DNA from: Hyphomicrobiales bacterium
Lineage (GTDB): Bacteria; Pseudomonadota; Alphaproteobacteria; Rickettsiales; JACKKO01
Assembly: GCA_024236395.1 (NCBI GenBank)
Contig: JACKKO010000001.1
Span: 62,001-126,000 of the forward strand
Direction: 5' to 3'
DNA length: 64,000 bases
In this document: in pieces, positions 28,255 through 37,703 of the stretch
How positions within the stretch are numbered: the stretch's first letter is position 1
Layout of the letters: every line of letters starts with the position of its first letter
The notes under the pieces: model-generated
What the model saw: only the letters and a program-made list of their open reading frames with translations
Databases searched by the model: none
What the model was told of the DNA's origin: nothing
Position numbers and translations under genes: made by a program

Positions 28255-28281
28255 GAACAAGAGATACGAAGGGGAAATCGT

Positions 28282-29019
28282 ATGGACGCTATTTTTGACC
28301 TGTTTGCCAAAGGTGGTATTGTGATGGGCATTATTTTCTGCCTGTCCATTTATGTCACCGCGGTCATTATCTATAAATTCTATCAGTTCTACCGCATGCA
28401 GACGTTAAACCCCCTCTTCATCGACCAGATCGACCAGACGATGGAACGCGAAACCATGAAACAGCGGCTGATGAATGCCCGGCTGGACACCAACCCGGTT
28501 GCCCGCGTCATGCTCTCCGCGCTCCAGTCGATCGACCGGGTCACCGGCACACCCGGCCATGTCTCGCTGGATCTGGTGAAAGAGGAGATCGCCCGGGCCG
28601 GCAGTACCGAAGTACGCTACCTGGAATCCCATATGCGTGGGCTGGAACTGGTGGCAACCATCGCACCGCTGCTTGGGTTGCTGGGAACGGTGATTGGCAT
28701 GGTTTCCGCGTTCTCTGCCGTGGAACAATCCGGATCCCGCGTAGACCCATCCCTGCTGGCCGGTGGCATCTGGACCGCACTGCTCACTACCGTGGCCGGG
28801 CTAGCCGTCGCCATTCCGGCACTCGCAGCCCATTATCTGTTTGATGAACAAATCGAAAAAATGCGCGTCTGCATGCAGGATATTGCGACGCGCCTGCTGT
28901 TTAATACCGAGCTGCAGCAAACGCTGGAAGTTACCACGCAGAGCGCCACCCCACGTGGGCCTGCCACTCCACGACTGCAGGCCATCCGGCGTAATACCCC
29001 CCCCACGGCAGCCGGCTGA
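28282..29019 (+). CDS. exbB: ExbB/TolQ-family proton channel protein
   Basis: A 245-residue MotA/TolQ/ExbB family protein with three membrane helices (about residues 12-33, 120-150 and 160-190). The conserved motifs are GLELVATIAPLLGLLGTVIGM and GIWTALLTTVAGLAVAIPALA, in the two helices that line the proton path. With ExbD it uses the proton gradient to drive TonB. It has a GGGG-containing site upstream and starts 27 bp after lysA. The stop overlaps the exbD start (TGATG). A TolQ role is less likely because a tonB gene closes the operon and no tolA, tolB or pal is near. Confidence 0.92.
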   Translation: MDAIFDLFAKGGIVMGIIFCLSIYVTAVIIYKFYQFYRMQTLNPLFIDQIDQTMERETMKQRLMNARLDTNPVARVMLSALQSIDRVTGTPGHVSLDLVKEEIARAGSTEVRYLESHMRGLELVATIAPLLGLLGTVIGMVSAFSAVEQSGSRVDPSLLAGGIWTALLTTVAGLAVAIPALAAHYLFDEQIEKMRVCMQDIATRLLFNTELQQTLEVTTQSATPRGPATPRLQAIRRNTPPTAAG

Positions 29020-29402
29020 TGGAAATCCGGCGTTCTTATCGCGCACATCCGAAGGTGGGATTGACGCCACTGATTGACCTGGTGTTTCTGCTGGTCGTGT
29101 TTTTTATGCTTTCCACTACGTTTATTTCACATAACGCGGTATCGGTTGGTTTTGCCGATAGCGCCGGTAAAAAAACGGACGAGGCGCTGGTAGCAGAAGT
29201 CCGCCCCAATGCTAAAGTCAGCCTGACAGGAAAAACTTTCTCCCTGTTTGAATTCCCCGAAGCACTGCTGCAGGCAATGGATGTTACACATACCCAGACT
29301 CTTGTACTGCGCAGCCATAAGGATGCCACGATTCAGGATATGATGTGGGCGGTGGACCAGGCCGGGAAAGCCGGGGTAGAAAACCTGCTATTTGCGGAGT
29401 AA
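29019..29402 (+). CDS. exbD: ExbD/TolR-family protein, first copy
   Basis: A 127-residue protein with a short cytosolic start, one membrane helix (about residues 15-38) and a periplasmic domain. The helix carries the proton-carrying Asp, D20 in TPLIDLVFLLVVFFML. The periplasmic part ends DMMWAVDQAGKAGVENLLFAE, typical of ExbD. It is translationally coupled to exbB and is followed 4 bp later by a second, diverged copy. Confidence 0.92.
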   Translation: MEIRRSYRAHPKVGLTPLIDLVFLLVVFFMLSTTFISHNAVSVGFADSAGKKTDEALVAEVRPNAKVSLTGKTFSLFEFPEALLQAMDVTHTQTLVLRSHKDATIQDMMWAVDQAGKAGVENLLFAE

Positions 29403-29406
29403 CCCT

Positions 29407-29814
29407 ATGGAAATCCCCCGCCGCAAAACTTCCCGCAAAGAACTTAGTATCATTCCTCTGATAAATATCATTTTCCTGCTATTGATTTTTTTCCTGTTGG
29501 CGGGCACCATCGGAACACAAGACGACCCGGTACAGGTACCGGAAGCCGAAAGCGGGGAACAGGTTCTCCACCCTGATCCACTGGAAGTGCTACTGACTGC
29601 CCAGGGCGGCATGCAGTTGAATCATCGCCCGGTATCGCCAGGGATGCTGGAGCAGACGTTACGCTATCGCCTGAATGTTATGCCGGGTCAGCCCGTTATT
29701 ATTTCCGCGGATGGCTTGTTACCCGCTGCCCAGTTGATCGAAGTCATGCGGATTGTGTCCTCGGCAGGTGCCCGGGATGTCATGATCGCCACCGCCCCAC
29801 GGGAGGAGGGATAA
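29407..29814 (+). CDS. ExbD-family protein, second copy lacking the membrane Asp
   Basis: A 135-residue ExbD paralogue with the same layout: cytosolic start, one helix (about residues 14-37), periplasmic domain ending AQLIEVMRIVSSAGARDVMI. The key change is at residue 20: IIPLINIIFLLLIFFLL has Asn (codon AAT) where the first copy has Asp. That Asp is essential for proton use in known ExbD/TolR proteins. The start MEIPRRKT at 29407 has GGAG 8 bases upstream; an in-frame start at 29392 is less likely. Next to it, tonB begins immediately. Confidence 0.9.
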   Translation: MEIPRRKTSRKELSIIPLINIIFLLLIFFLLAGTIGTQDDPVQVPEAESGEQVLHPDPLEVLLTAQGGMQLNHRPVSPGMLEQTLRYRLNVMPGQPVIISADGLLPAAQLIEVMRIVSSAGARDVMIATAPREEG

Positions 29815-30699
29815 ATGCGCATCCCCCTACCCCGCCTGTATCTGCCGGACGATATTTCGGCGCCGGAACGCTCCCTGCCACTACGCGCTTTTTTGCGCGC
29901 CATACGGCTGACCTTTTATGCTTGTATTGGGATGGCTGTTTTCTTACACGTTATTGCGTTGGTTGCCCTTGCACTGGGGGATAGCCATACGAATGCGCCA
30001 CCAACCTCTTCCGTTACCAAGGTGCGTTTTGGCAGCATTGCCGCCCGCCCACGTAAGGTGAATGATTTCAGCCGATATCGACAACACGCTCCGGTACCCG
30101 CCACCGCACCGGCCGCACCTACGGCCAGCCCCATACCTGCTGCAGAAAATACCCCCAGCCAACATGCACACAGCTATAAACAGGAAGACGATACGCCGAA
30201 GGAAAAAGAGAAAGAAAACACTTTACCCGGTATTTCCTTCCTCGAATCAGCACTGCAAGCGGTCGTTTCCCCGGGCAAGCCGTTACCGGATAATACTCCC
30301 ACACCCACCACAAGGCCACCGTCCCTGGCTGAAGATTACCCACATGGTGACGCTACGGAAAACACCGAAGGAAATCCACTGGGGAATGAGCTGGCATCCA
30401 TGGAGTTGATTATCCGCGATTATGATCAGCTCATCAGTGAGTGGGTCAAGCGCCAGCAGCGTTTCCCCGAAGAGGCACGACGTAAAGGACTGACCGGGCG
30501 GGGCGTGATTCGGGTCAAACTCAACCGTTTGGGTCAAACCCAAGGCATGCGTGTGATTGTTTCCACTGGCCATGATCTGCTGGATGAAACCATGCGTGAT
30601 ATGGTGGAAGCGGCTGACCCCTTCCCGCCAATGCCAGATGCCTATAGTGCCGATTTCCATTATGCCGATATTCCTATCAGTTTCGGATATGCGTCGTGA
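29815..30699 (+). CDS. tonB: TonB-family energy-transducing protein
   Basis: A 294-residue protein with a cytosolic start, one membrane helix (about 32-56) and a long Pro/Thr/Glu-rich periplasmic spacer (about 85-200). The C-terminal TonB domain (about 205-290) has RFPEEARRKGLTGRGVIRVKL and, near the end, ADPFPPMPD. It links the ExbB/ExbD motor to outer-membrane receptors; no such receptor gene is in the window. The start directly follows the second exbD stop with GGAGGG upstream. It is the last gene of exbB-exbD-exbD-tonB. Confidence 0.88.
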   Translation: MRIPLPRLYLPDDISAPERSLPLRAFLRAIRLTFYACIGMAVFLHVIALVALALGDSHTNAPPTSSVTKVRFGSIAARPRKVNDFSRYRQHAPVPATAPAAPTASPIPAAENTPSQHAHSYKQEDDTPKEKEKENTLPGISFLESALQAVVSPGKPLPDNTPTPTTRPPSLAEDYPHGDATENTEGNPLGNELASMELIIRDYDQLISEWVKRQQRFPEEARRKGLTGRGVIRVKLNRLGQTQGMRVIVSTGHDLLDETMRDMVEAADPFPPMPDAYSADFHYADIPISFGYAS

Positions 30700-30805
30700 T
30701 TGTGATCGTAGTATCTTCCTAATCCGGAAGGACGCAACTCCTTGCAGCCCATGCATTGATGCGCTATACAACAGCAAATAGCTTATCTGCACAGGAGGAG
30801 AGGAC

Positions 30806-31840
30806 GTGCCCCAACCTAAAACACTTTTGGTAACTGGAGGCGCCGGCTTTATCGGCAGCACCTATGTTGAACAACAGGTTCAAGCCGGTAACCGCGTGAT
30901 CGTACTGGATAGCCTGACCTATGCCGGACATCGTGAAAATCTTTCTGGCTCCCTTGGTGACCGCTGTGAACTGGTGGTTGGTGACATTCGCGACGGTGCA
31001 TTGGTACTGGATTTATTGAAGAAGCATGCCATTGATGCGGTGGTGGCCTTTGCTGCAGAATCCCATGTGGATAATTCCATCACTGCACCGGCTGTATTCA
31101 TTGAAACCAACATCATGGGCACCTACGCATTGCTAGAAGCCGCACGTAGCTGGTGGAGCAGCCTCAGCGGCAGTAAAAAAGATCACTTTCGCTTCCTGCA
31201 GGTTTCCACCGACGAGGTCTATGGCACACTCGGGGATACCGGAAAATTCCATGAAGAGCATCCTATTCGTCCGAATTCACCTTATTCCGCCTCCAAGGCA
31301 GCAGGTGACCATTTGGCGCGGGCGTGGTTTGAGACCTATGGCTTGCCTACCATCATCACCAATTGTACCAACAATTACGGCCCCCGGCAGTTCCCGGAGA
31401 AATTGATCCCGCTGATGATTACCCGCGCACTGGCCGGCAAACCGTTGCCGATTTACGGTGAAGGCAAAAATATCCGTGACTGGATTCATGTGGCCGATCA
31501 CTGCCGCGGCGTTCATTTAGCGCTGACCAACGGAACGCCAGGCGAAGTTTACTGTTTTGGCGGCAACGCCGAGAAACAGAATATCGAAGTCGTTCACACC
31601 ATCTGCGATGTGCTGGACCGTATTCAGCCTAAGGCAGGCGGTGGCTCTTACCGTGAACAAATGACCTTCGTGAAGGATCGTCCGGGACATGACTGGCGCT
31701 ATGCCATGGATGACAGCAAAGCAAAAAAAATACTGAGCTACGTACGGGAATATAATTTTGAATCCGGCATTGAAGCCACCATTCAGTGGTACCTGCAGAA
31801 TAGCAGCTGGTGCCAGAGCGTGACACAAAAAGCAGCATAG
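30806..31840 (+). CDS. rfbB: dTDP-glucose 4,6-dehydratase
   Basis: Second step of dTDP-L-rhamnose synthesis. It is an extended SDR enzyme: the Rossmann motif TGGAGFIGS is at about residues 10-18, the active-site VSTDEVYG is mid-protein, and YSASKAAGDHL holds the catalytic Tyr and Lys. NNYGPRQFPEKLIPL and GKNIRDWIHVADH are diagnostic. The start codon is GTG, preceded by a very strong AGGAGGAGAGG site. First gene of the rfbB-A-D-C run. Confidence 0.95.
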   Translation: MPQPKTLLVTGGAGFIGSTYVEQQVQAGNRVIVLDSLTYAGHRENLSGSLGDRCELVVGDIRDGALVLDLLKKHAIDAVVAFAAESHVDNSITAPAVFIETNIMGTYALLEAARSWWSSLSGSKKDHFRFLQVSTDEVYGTLGDTGKFHEEHPIRPNSPYSASKAAGDHLARAWFETYGLPTIITNCTNNYGPRQFPEKLIPLMITRALAGKPLPIYGEGKNIRDWIHVADHCRGVHLALTNGTPGEVYCFGGNAEKQNIEVVHTICDVLDRIQPKAGGGSYREQMTFVKDRPGHDWRYAMDDSKAKKILSYVREYNFESGIEATIQWYLQNSSWCQSVTQKAA

Positions 31841-31849
31841 GAAATATCC

Positions 31850-32761
31850 ATGGCAAAACCTCCAATGAAAGGGATCGTACTGGCTGGCGGCAGCGGCACC
31901 CGCCTATACCCGTTAACCGCCTCTATCTGTAAACAACTGCTCCCCATCTACGATAAGCCGATGCTGTATTATCCCATTGCCACCCTGATGCGCATGGGCA
32001 TTCGGGAAATTATGATTATTTCCACCCCACGCGACCTGCCTATGATGGAGGCGTTACTGGGTAGCGGTGAACGGCTGGGCGTCTCTTTTACCTACAAGGT
32101 GCAGGAAGCCCCGCGGGGCATTGCTGAAGCCTTTATTCTCGCTGAGGATTTTATTGGCAATGGTTCCGTCTGCCTGATTCTGGGGGATAATATTTTCTAC
32201 GGCACCGGACTGCATGAAAAACTGCAAAAAGGCATTAAGAACCTGAAAGGAGCCACGGTGCTTGCTTACCACGTCCACGATCCGGAGCGCTATGGTGTGG
32301 TTGCGTTTGATAAGGAGTATACTGCTGTCAGCATCGAGGAAAAACCGGCCAGGCCTAAGTCCAACTGGGCCGTCACCGGGCTCTATTTTTATGACAACCA
32401 GGTGGTTAACATTGCAAAAAACCTCAAACCTTCTGCCCGTGGTGAGCTGGAAATTACCGATGTCAACCGCGTCTATCTGAAACAGAACCAACTCCGCGTG
32501 GAAATCATGGGGCGTGGAGCGGCATGGCTGGATACCGGCACGCCCGGCTCCCTGCTGCAGGCCGCGGAGTTCATTGAAACACTGGAATCCCGCCAGGGGT
32601 TAAAAGTCGCCTGTCTGGAGGAAATTGCTTACCGCATGGAGTATATCACCAAAAAGGACCTGCTTGCACTGGCGCGTGAATTTGGTCCGGAAGGTAAGAA
32701 TGGTTACGGGGATTATCTGTATCAGGTGGCGCGGGAGAAGCTGGGCGAATGGTTGATCTAA
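31850..32761 (+). CDS. rfbA: Glucose-1-phosphate thymidylyltransferase
   Basis: First step of dTDP-L-rhamnose synthesis; makes dTDP-glucose from glucose-1-phosphate and dTTP. The nucleotide-binding motif [13 protein letters not shown] is at about residues 11-23, followed by [18 protein letters not shown] and the metal-site [10 protein letters not shown]. The length, 303 aa, is usual. It starts 9 bp after rfbB and overlaps rfbD by 13 bp. Confidence 0.95.
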   Translation: MAKPPMKGIVLAGGSGTRLYPLTASICKQLLPIYDKPMLYYPIATLMRMGIREIMIISTPRDLPMMEALLGSGERLGVSFTYKVQEAPRGIAEAFILAEDFIGNGSVCLILGDNIFYGTGLHEKLQKGIKNLKGATVLAYHVHDPERYGVVAFDKEYTAVSIEEKPARPKSNWAVTGLYFYDNQVVNIAKNLKPSARGELEITDVNRVYLKQNQLRVEIMGRGAAWLDTGTPGSLLQAAEFIETLESRQGLKVACLEEIAYRMEYITKKDLLALAREFGPEGKNGYGDYLYQVAREKLGEWLI

Positions 32762-33696
32762 CCAGCACAGTACCCAAAGCGCCCGTTCTGGTATTGGGTG
32801 CCAGTGGGCAAGTTGGCCGTGCGTTAGCACGCCGTTTAGGTGATGCCTGCGTTGCCCTTACACGCCGTGAGGCAGATCTCGCACACCCGGAAACACTGGC
32901 CGACATTCTGGCATCGTATGGCCCCGCTATCATTATCAACGCGGCTGCTTACACCGCCGTTGACCGTGCTGAAGAGGAACCCGAACAGGCACATACCATC
33001 AATGCCATCGCTCCCGCGGAGATTGCCGCGTACGCTTTCCGGCATGGCATTCCCTTTGTTCATTACTCCACGGATTATGTCTTCCCCGGCAAGGGAACCA
33101 CTGCCTATCAGGAAGACGACGCAACGGCTCCACTGAACGCCTACGGCAAAAGCAAACTGGCCGGGGAACAGGCTATTTTGGCCGAAGCCGCAAAGCATCA
33201 GCGTGCGCATTATCTGATCTTCCGCACCTGTTGGGTCTATGATGAGCTGGGGAAGAATTTTCTCAATACCATGCTGCGCCTGGGGCGGGAAAAAGAAACA
33301 CTGGGCGTGGTCAGTGACCAGATCGGGGCCCCTACCTATGCCGGAGATATTGCTGAATATACGCTAAAAGCACTGGCCAGCGCCCAGAAACAACCCAACT
33401 TCCCCAGCGGTATTTACCATTTGTGCAATCAGGGCGAAACCAGCTGGCATGGCTTCGCCACAGCTATTTTCGACAGTGCACGACGGCATAATATTCCACT
33501 TTCTGTCAATGTGGTGAACCCGATTGACAGCAGCGCGTTTCCCACACTGGCCACACGACCGGAAAATTCGCGCCTTTCTTCTGCCAAGCTCGCACAGACA
33601 TTTGACCTGACTCTGCCAACATGGCAGGATGCGCTAAATCGCTGTATTACCGCCAAACAGAAACAGGACGCTGCCTTTATGGAGCAGATCGCATGA
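32749..33696 (+). CDS. rfbD: dTDP-4-dehydrorhamnose reductase
   Basis: Last step of dTDP-L-rhamnose synthesis. The Rossmann motif [12 protein letters not shown] is near residues 17-28; [12 protein letters not shown] and [11 protein letters not shown] are family motifs, and [10 protein letters not shown] holds the catalytic Tyr/Lys pair. The length, 315 aa, is slightly above the usual 300. The start lies inside the rfbA end and the stop overlaps the rfbC start (ATGA), so translation of the block is coupled. Confidence 0.94.
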   Translation: MVDLTSTVPKAPVLVLGASGQVGRALARRLGDACVALTRREADLAHPETLADILASYGPAIIINAAAYTAVDRAEEEPEQAHTINAIAPAEIAAYAFRHGIPFVHYSTDYVFPGKGTTAYQEDDATAPLNAYGKSKLAGEQAILAEAAKHQRAHYLIFRTCWVYDELGKNFLNTMLRLGREKETLGVVSDQIGAPTYAGDIAEYTLKALASAQKQPNFPSGIYHLCNQGETSWHGFATAIFDSARRHNIPLSVNVVNPIDSSAFPTLATRPENSRLSSAKLAQTFDLTLPTWQDALNRCITAKQKQDAAFMEQIA

Positions 33697-34271
33697 AAAC
33701 AGAAGCCACCCCGCTAAGCGGTGTAACCGTCGTACATCTGGATGTCTTTGGTGATGAACGTGGCTTTTTTACCGAGCGGTTTAATGTGCAAAAGTTCGAG
33801 GAATTAGCGCTTCCCACTTCCTTTGTTCAGTTGAATCACTCGCGCTCTGCTCCCGGTGTCTTGCGTGGTTTGCATTATCAGGCCACCCCTCCACAAGGGA
33901 AACTGGTGGGAGCAACCCGCGGACGTATCTGGGATGTCGCGGTGGATATTCGCCCGCATTCCCCCACCTTTGGTCAACATTTCGGGCTGGAACTCAGCGA
34001 TATGAATGGGCTGTTATTGTGGATACCGGCTGGCTTTGCGCATGGGTTTTGTGTACTGGGCAATGGACCGGCAGACGTACTTTATCTCTGCACAGCAATG
34101 TATAATCCGCAAGGCGAAAGCGGTATCCGATATAACGACCCGGACCTTTCCGTTGCATGGCCGTATGATGCTATGGGTGCGAATGTCATTGTCTCAGAGC
34201 GAGATACCAAGCAGCCCTCTTTTTTAACTTATCGGGAAAGCCCTCCGCCATGGGAAACCATTCTCACGTAG
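33693..34271 (+). CDS. rfbC: dTDP-4-dehydrorhamnose 3,5-epimerase
   Basis: Third step of dTDP-L-rhamnose synthesis; cupin-fold enzyme of 192 aa. Motifs are DVFGDERGFFTERFN, the catalytic-His segment LRGLHYQ, VGATRGRIWDVAVDIRPHSPT and IPAGFAHGFCVL. The start [10 protein letters not shown] at 33693 overlaps the rfbD stop; the upstream in-frame extension lies wholly inside rfbD. The next gene begins 22 bp before its stop. Confidence 0.94.
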   Translation: MKTEATPLSGVTVVHLDVFGDERGFFTERFNVQKFEELALPTSFVQLNHSRSAPGVLRGLHYQATPPQGKLVGATRGRIWDVAVDIRPHSPTFGQHFGLELSDMNGLLLWIPAGFAHGFCVLGNGPADVLYLCTAMYNPQGESGIRYNDPDLSVAWPYDAMGANVIVSERDTKQPSFLTYRESPPPWETILT

Positions 34272-36238
34272 AGGAAGCCCCATCGGTTAGCGTTATTGTC
34301 GTTTCGTACAATACCGGGACAATCCTTTCGCGTTGCCTGTCTGCTGCACTGAAACAGGAGGGGTTGAAAGAAGTTATTCTTGTCGACCATGGTAATAGTA
34401 TCCCGGTCATTCAATCGATTAACCGGTTGGCAGCCAAAGATAAACGCTTGAGAATCATACGGGGTCAGGGAAATATCGGATTTGCTGCAGGCTGCAATCT
34501 TGGCGCCTCAGAAGCACGGGGAGATTATCTTTTTTTCCTTAACCCGGACTGTATTCTGCCAGAGAATGCCTTAAAGCATATGGTACACGCCATGCAGCAA
34601 CATCCGGAAGCCTGGTTGGCTGGTTGTACGATGGTGGATCCGGATGGCACCTCCCAGGGCGGTAATGTACGGAATTTGTTAACCTTGCGGGTGGCACTTA
34701 CGGAGTCGTTACATCTTTATCGGATTTTCCGCAATAACCCTCGTTTCCCGCGCCTAAATATTGATGAGCATTATGCTCACCTGCTGGAACCTACGATTGT
34801 CCCTGCGATTTCCGGTGCTGTTATGTGTATTCGCCGTGCCCGATATCATACGTTGGGCGGCATGGACGAACGTTATTTCTTCCACGTGGAAGATTTGGAT
34901 CTTTGTTATTTTATCACTAAGCACGGAGGAAAAATCCTCTTTGTCCCAACCATACGCTGTATTCATCACCGCTCCAGTAGCGATGTTCCTCAGTCCTTTA
35001 TTGAACAAAATAAAAGCCGTGGATTTATTCAATATTTCGACAAGTATTTTCGTCATTCTTTTTTTCCTGGCGTGTTTGTCCTGCTTAAGATAGGAATTCG
35101 TTTTCGTTTATGGTTACGCTTACTCGGCTTGCGCCTGCGACGCAAAGGGACGCCAGCAAAGAAGAGGGTACAAAAACCGGGGAAAACGCCACTGGTCGCT
35201 GGATCCATTGCTTCCTCCACACCAACGCCCGCCATCGTCCGTGCGTCAGAAAAACAGAAAGTGGTGCCGCTATCACCAGACATCTTACGGCGGCAATTGC
35301 TGGAAATGCCCGTTGCTCCCTTTGATTTAACGATTCCAGAATCCCTACAGCCCGTACTACTCACAGGCGCATCCGGGCAGGTTGGTCTTTCAATTCTTCG
35401 GTATTTGCTTGCACAGAATGTGGAAACCATTGCGCTTTATAACCAACATGCCGTGCTTTTCTCCAAATCTGGTTTACACTGGCAGAAGGCCGATCTGGAA
35501 CTGCCTTTGTCTGACGATGTCTTTGAGCACAAGCCCAGAACCCTGATTCATACTCCCTCCATTTGGCTGCTTCCTCCTCATTTGAATAAATTATCGGAGA
35601 AGGGCATCAAACGTATTGTTTGTTTCTCATCCACATCGATTACCAGCAAATCCGGTTCTACCAATGCTGCTGAACAGGTCGCTATTCGTAACATGGCCAC
35701 GGCAGAAGAATCCATTGCCCGTATGTGCAGTTCTTTGAACATTGACTGGACCATCTTTCGCCCTACTCTCATTTATGGCATTGGACTAGACCGGAATGTT
35801 TCCAGTATTGTGCGTTTCATCCGCCGGTTTGGCTTTTTTCCAATCTATACACACGCCTCAGGCCTCAGGCAGCCTGTGCACGTCGATGATCTGGCCTGGG
35901 CTACTGTGGCAGCCCTGGGGAACAAAGAAACGCACAGCAAAACCTATGTCGTGAGTGGTGGAGAAGCACTTTCGTATCACCAGATGGTAGTACGAATCTT
36001 TAACACATTGGGTATTTCGCCCCGCGTTATTCGCGTACCCTTCTTGCCAACCCTGCTTAATATTGCCACATTTTTTTATCGCTCTTCCGAAATTAACGGC
36101 GAGGTCGCCCGACGAATGAACTTGGATCAGTCTTATCCTTTTGATGAAGCTGCCGCTGATTTTGGCTATGCCCCAAGAGACTTTCTAACGGGCGGCATGG
36201 AAGATCTTGAGCCTTCACTGGAGCACGAGGAGTTTTAA
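34250..36238 (+). CDS. Fusion of family 2 glycosyltransferase and SDR-family dehydratase/epimerase
   Basis: A 662-residue two-domain protein. Residues about 10-250 form a GT2 rhamnosyltransferase-like domain: VSVIVVSYNTG, the metal/nucleotide motif LNPDCILPE, AISGAVMCIRR and FFHVEDLDLCY. A hydrophobic-basic stretch (270-305) and a Pro/Lys/Ser linker follow. Residues about 367-640 form an atypical extended SDR: the NAD motif LLTGASGQVGLSI starts near 369, then CFSSTSI, FRPTLIYGIGLDRNVS and GLRQPVHVDDLAW. The usual YxxxK pair is not evident. Both halves are read in one open frame. It probably adds a sugar from the dTDP-rhamnose block and modifies the product; the exact reaction is unknown. Confidence 0.88.
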   Translation: MGNHSHVEEAPSVSVIVVSYNTGTILSRCLSAALKQEGLKEVILVDHGNSIPVIQSINRLAAKDKRLRIIRGQGNIGFAAGCNLGASEARGDYLFFLNPDCILPENALKHMVHAMQQHPEAWLAGCTMVDPDGTSQGGNVRNLLTLRVALTESLHLYRIFRNNPRFPRLNIDEHYAHLLEPTIVPAISGAVMCIRRARYHTLGGMDERYFFHVEDLDLCYFITKHGGKILFVPTIRCIHHRSSSDVPQSFIEQNKSRGFIQYFDKYFRHSFFPGVFVLLKIGIRFRLWLRLLGLRLRRKGTPAKKRVQKPGKTPLVAGSIASSTPTPAIVRASEKQKVVPLSPDILRRQLLEMPVAPFDLTIPESLQPVLLTGASGQVGLSILRYLLAQNVETIALYNQHAVLFSKSGLHWQKADLELPLSDDVFEHKPRTLIHTPSIWLLPPHLNKLSEKGIKRIVCFSSTSITSKSGSTNAAEQVAIRNMATAEESIARMCSSLNIDWTIFRPTLIYGIGLDRNVSSIVRFIRRFGFFPIYTHASGLRQPVHVDDLAWATVAALGNKETHSKTYVVSGGEALSYHQMVVRIFNTLGISPRVIRVPFLPTLLNIATFFYRSSEINGEVARRMNLDQSYPFDEAAADFGYAPRDFLTGGMEDLEPSLEHEEF

Positions 36239-36242
36239 CCAT

Positions 36243-37205
36243 ATGACAACACTGGTTACTGGCTGTTCAGGGTTCATTGGTTTTCATGTAACCTATGCAC
36301 TGCTCTCTGCTGGCCACCGTATCATTGGTGTGGATAATCTGAACCGTTATTACGATCCCACCCTCAAGGAACACCGCTTAGCTCTTTTAAAAGAAAGCAC
36401 AGGATTTACGTTTCACCGTTTGGATATTGCTGACCGCGGAAAAATGCATGACTTAGCAAAACTATATCCAGATATTGATTACGTGGTGCATCTGGCCGCA
36501 CAGGCAGGTGTGCGTTATTCATTGGAAGAACCGTACACTTATATTGATAGTAACATTACCGGGCAACTTTGTGTACTGGAACTCTGCCGTCACCTGCCCG
36601 GCCTGCGCCATCTGGTATATGCCAGTTCCAGCTCGGTATATGGTCATAACGAAAAAGTGCCCTTCTCAGAGACCGACCGGGTAGATGCCCCTGCCTCACT
36701 TTACGCCGTAACAAAACGCGCCGGAGAATTAATGGCTGAAAATTACAGCCGTCTCTTTTCCTTTCCAGCAACAGGACTGCGTTTTTTCACGGTGTATGGG
36801 CCATGGGGGAGGCCGGACATGGCGTATTTTATCTTCACCCGTGCATTGCTGGAAGGAACTGCACTGACATTAACTCATGGTGGTCAACAGGAGCGTGATT
36901 TTACATATATTGACGATATTGTGGCCGGAGTGATGTCTGCATTAGAGCGTCCGCCCAAGCGACATGCGCTTTATAATTTAGGAAATCACCACTGTATCTC
37001 ATTGCGAAAACTGCTTTCCACTCTGGAAACACTCACTGGCAGGCAAGCTGTGATTAAGGAAGCGCCCCTACCAGCCGGAGACGTTCCTAGAACATTTGCG
37101 GATATTACCCGTGCTTCTCAACAACTAGGATACCACCCCCGTACCAGCCTAGAAGAAGGGCTTCCCCACTTCCTGAACTGGTATCGGGAATATTATCAAG
37201 TTTAA
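36243..37205 (+). CDS. NAD-dependent nucleotide-sugar epimerase (UDP-glucuronate 4-epimerase-like)
   Basis: A 320-residue extended SDR. TGCSGFIGFHV is the NAD motif; GVDNLNRYYDPTLKEHRLALL and HLAAQAGVRYSLEEPYTY are typical of UDP-glucuronate 4-epimerases (LpsL/CapI type). ASSSSVYG precedes the YAVTK Tyr/Lys pair, and FFTVYGPWGRPDMA and RDFTYIDDIV follow. The start at 36243 has GAGGAG upstream. It is the last intact gene of the polysaccharide block; a broken insertion element follows 12 bp after its stop. Confidence 0.9.
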   Translation: MTTLVTGCSGFIGFHVTYALLSAGHRIIGVDNLNRYYDPTLKEHRLALLKESTGFTFHRLDIADRGKMHDLAKLYPDIDYVVHLAAQAGVRYSLEEPYTYIDSNITGQLCVLELCRHLPGLRHLVYASSSSVYGHNEKVPFSETDRVDAPASLYAVTKRAGELMAENYSRLFSFPATGLRFFTVYGPWGRPDMAYFIFTRALLEGTALTLTHGGQQERDFTYIDDIVAGVMSALERPPKRHALYNLGNHHCISLRKLLSTLETLTGRQAVIKEAPLPAGDVPRTFADITRASQQLGYHPRTSLEEGLPHFLNWYREYYQV

Positions 37206-37216
37206 CTGGTGAACTA

Positions 37217-37236
37217 CCATGGGTTTACACCCATGG
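37217..37236. repeat. IS200-type end hairpin, left in window
   Basis: Perfect 8-bp palindromic stem with TTAC loop. For the minus-strand transposase this is the 3' (right) end of the element. Confidence 0.7.
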
Positions 37237-37241
37237 CGTAC

Positions 37242-37665
37242 TTAGAGTTCAAGCTCCGCTTGACCGGAATCTTCTTCCCCTTGATGCTCTATGTACTTAC
37301 GGATAACCGCATTGTCTATGCCCACCGTTGACACGAAATAGCCATCCGACCAAATACCGTCCGTACCCCAATATACTTTCTTCAAAAACGGAAAACTCTG
37401 CTTATACCACGACTCGTATTCGCTTTTAATGCGCACCACGCTACTTATGCTCATTTTAAGGCGGAACCGACAGCAACAGGTGGATATGGTCGCGCATGGC
37501 TGGTTTCTGACGAAAACCAACTCCGGATAGTGTTTCGTATCCTTCCAGTTTCTTGCGTATAAAAGCGAATACCCCGTCGTTGAATATCTTGCGACGGTAT
37601 TTGGTCGAGATGACTATGTGATACTCACAGTGATATAGACAATGCGCCTGCTTGCGATACTTCAT
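37242..37665 (-). pseudogene. tnpA: TnpA transposase (IS200 family), frameshifted
   Basis: The Y1/HUH single-strand transposase is split over two frames. The first frame (37456-37665) starts MKYRKQAHCLYHCEYHIVIS and ends at the metal-binding motif RDHIHLLLSVPP. The second carries KMSISSVVRIKSEYESW and the catalytic Tyr segment NAVIRKYIEHQ. The break lies at about 37457-37463, where a CCTTAAAATG sequence looks like CCTAAAATG with one extra T. The joined product would be about 140 aa, normal for IS200. Catalytic His and Tyr residues remain, so a sequencing indel or a programmed frameshift is not excluded. Confidence 0.8.
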
Positions 37666-37703
37666 CCTCCAGAAATACCACGAAGATTCCGGAGGCGCTA
37701 CAT

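Noticed and set aside
30716..30733. Short CTTCC/GGAAG inverted repeat after tonB as a terminator
   Set aside because: The stem is only five to six bases and no T-run follows.
34878..34893. Perfect 16-bp palindrome with a CACGTG core, 12 of 16 bases like parS
   Set aside because: It encodes the conserved FFHVED segment of the glycosyltransferase family, so codon use explains it; the parS flanks differ.
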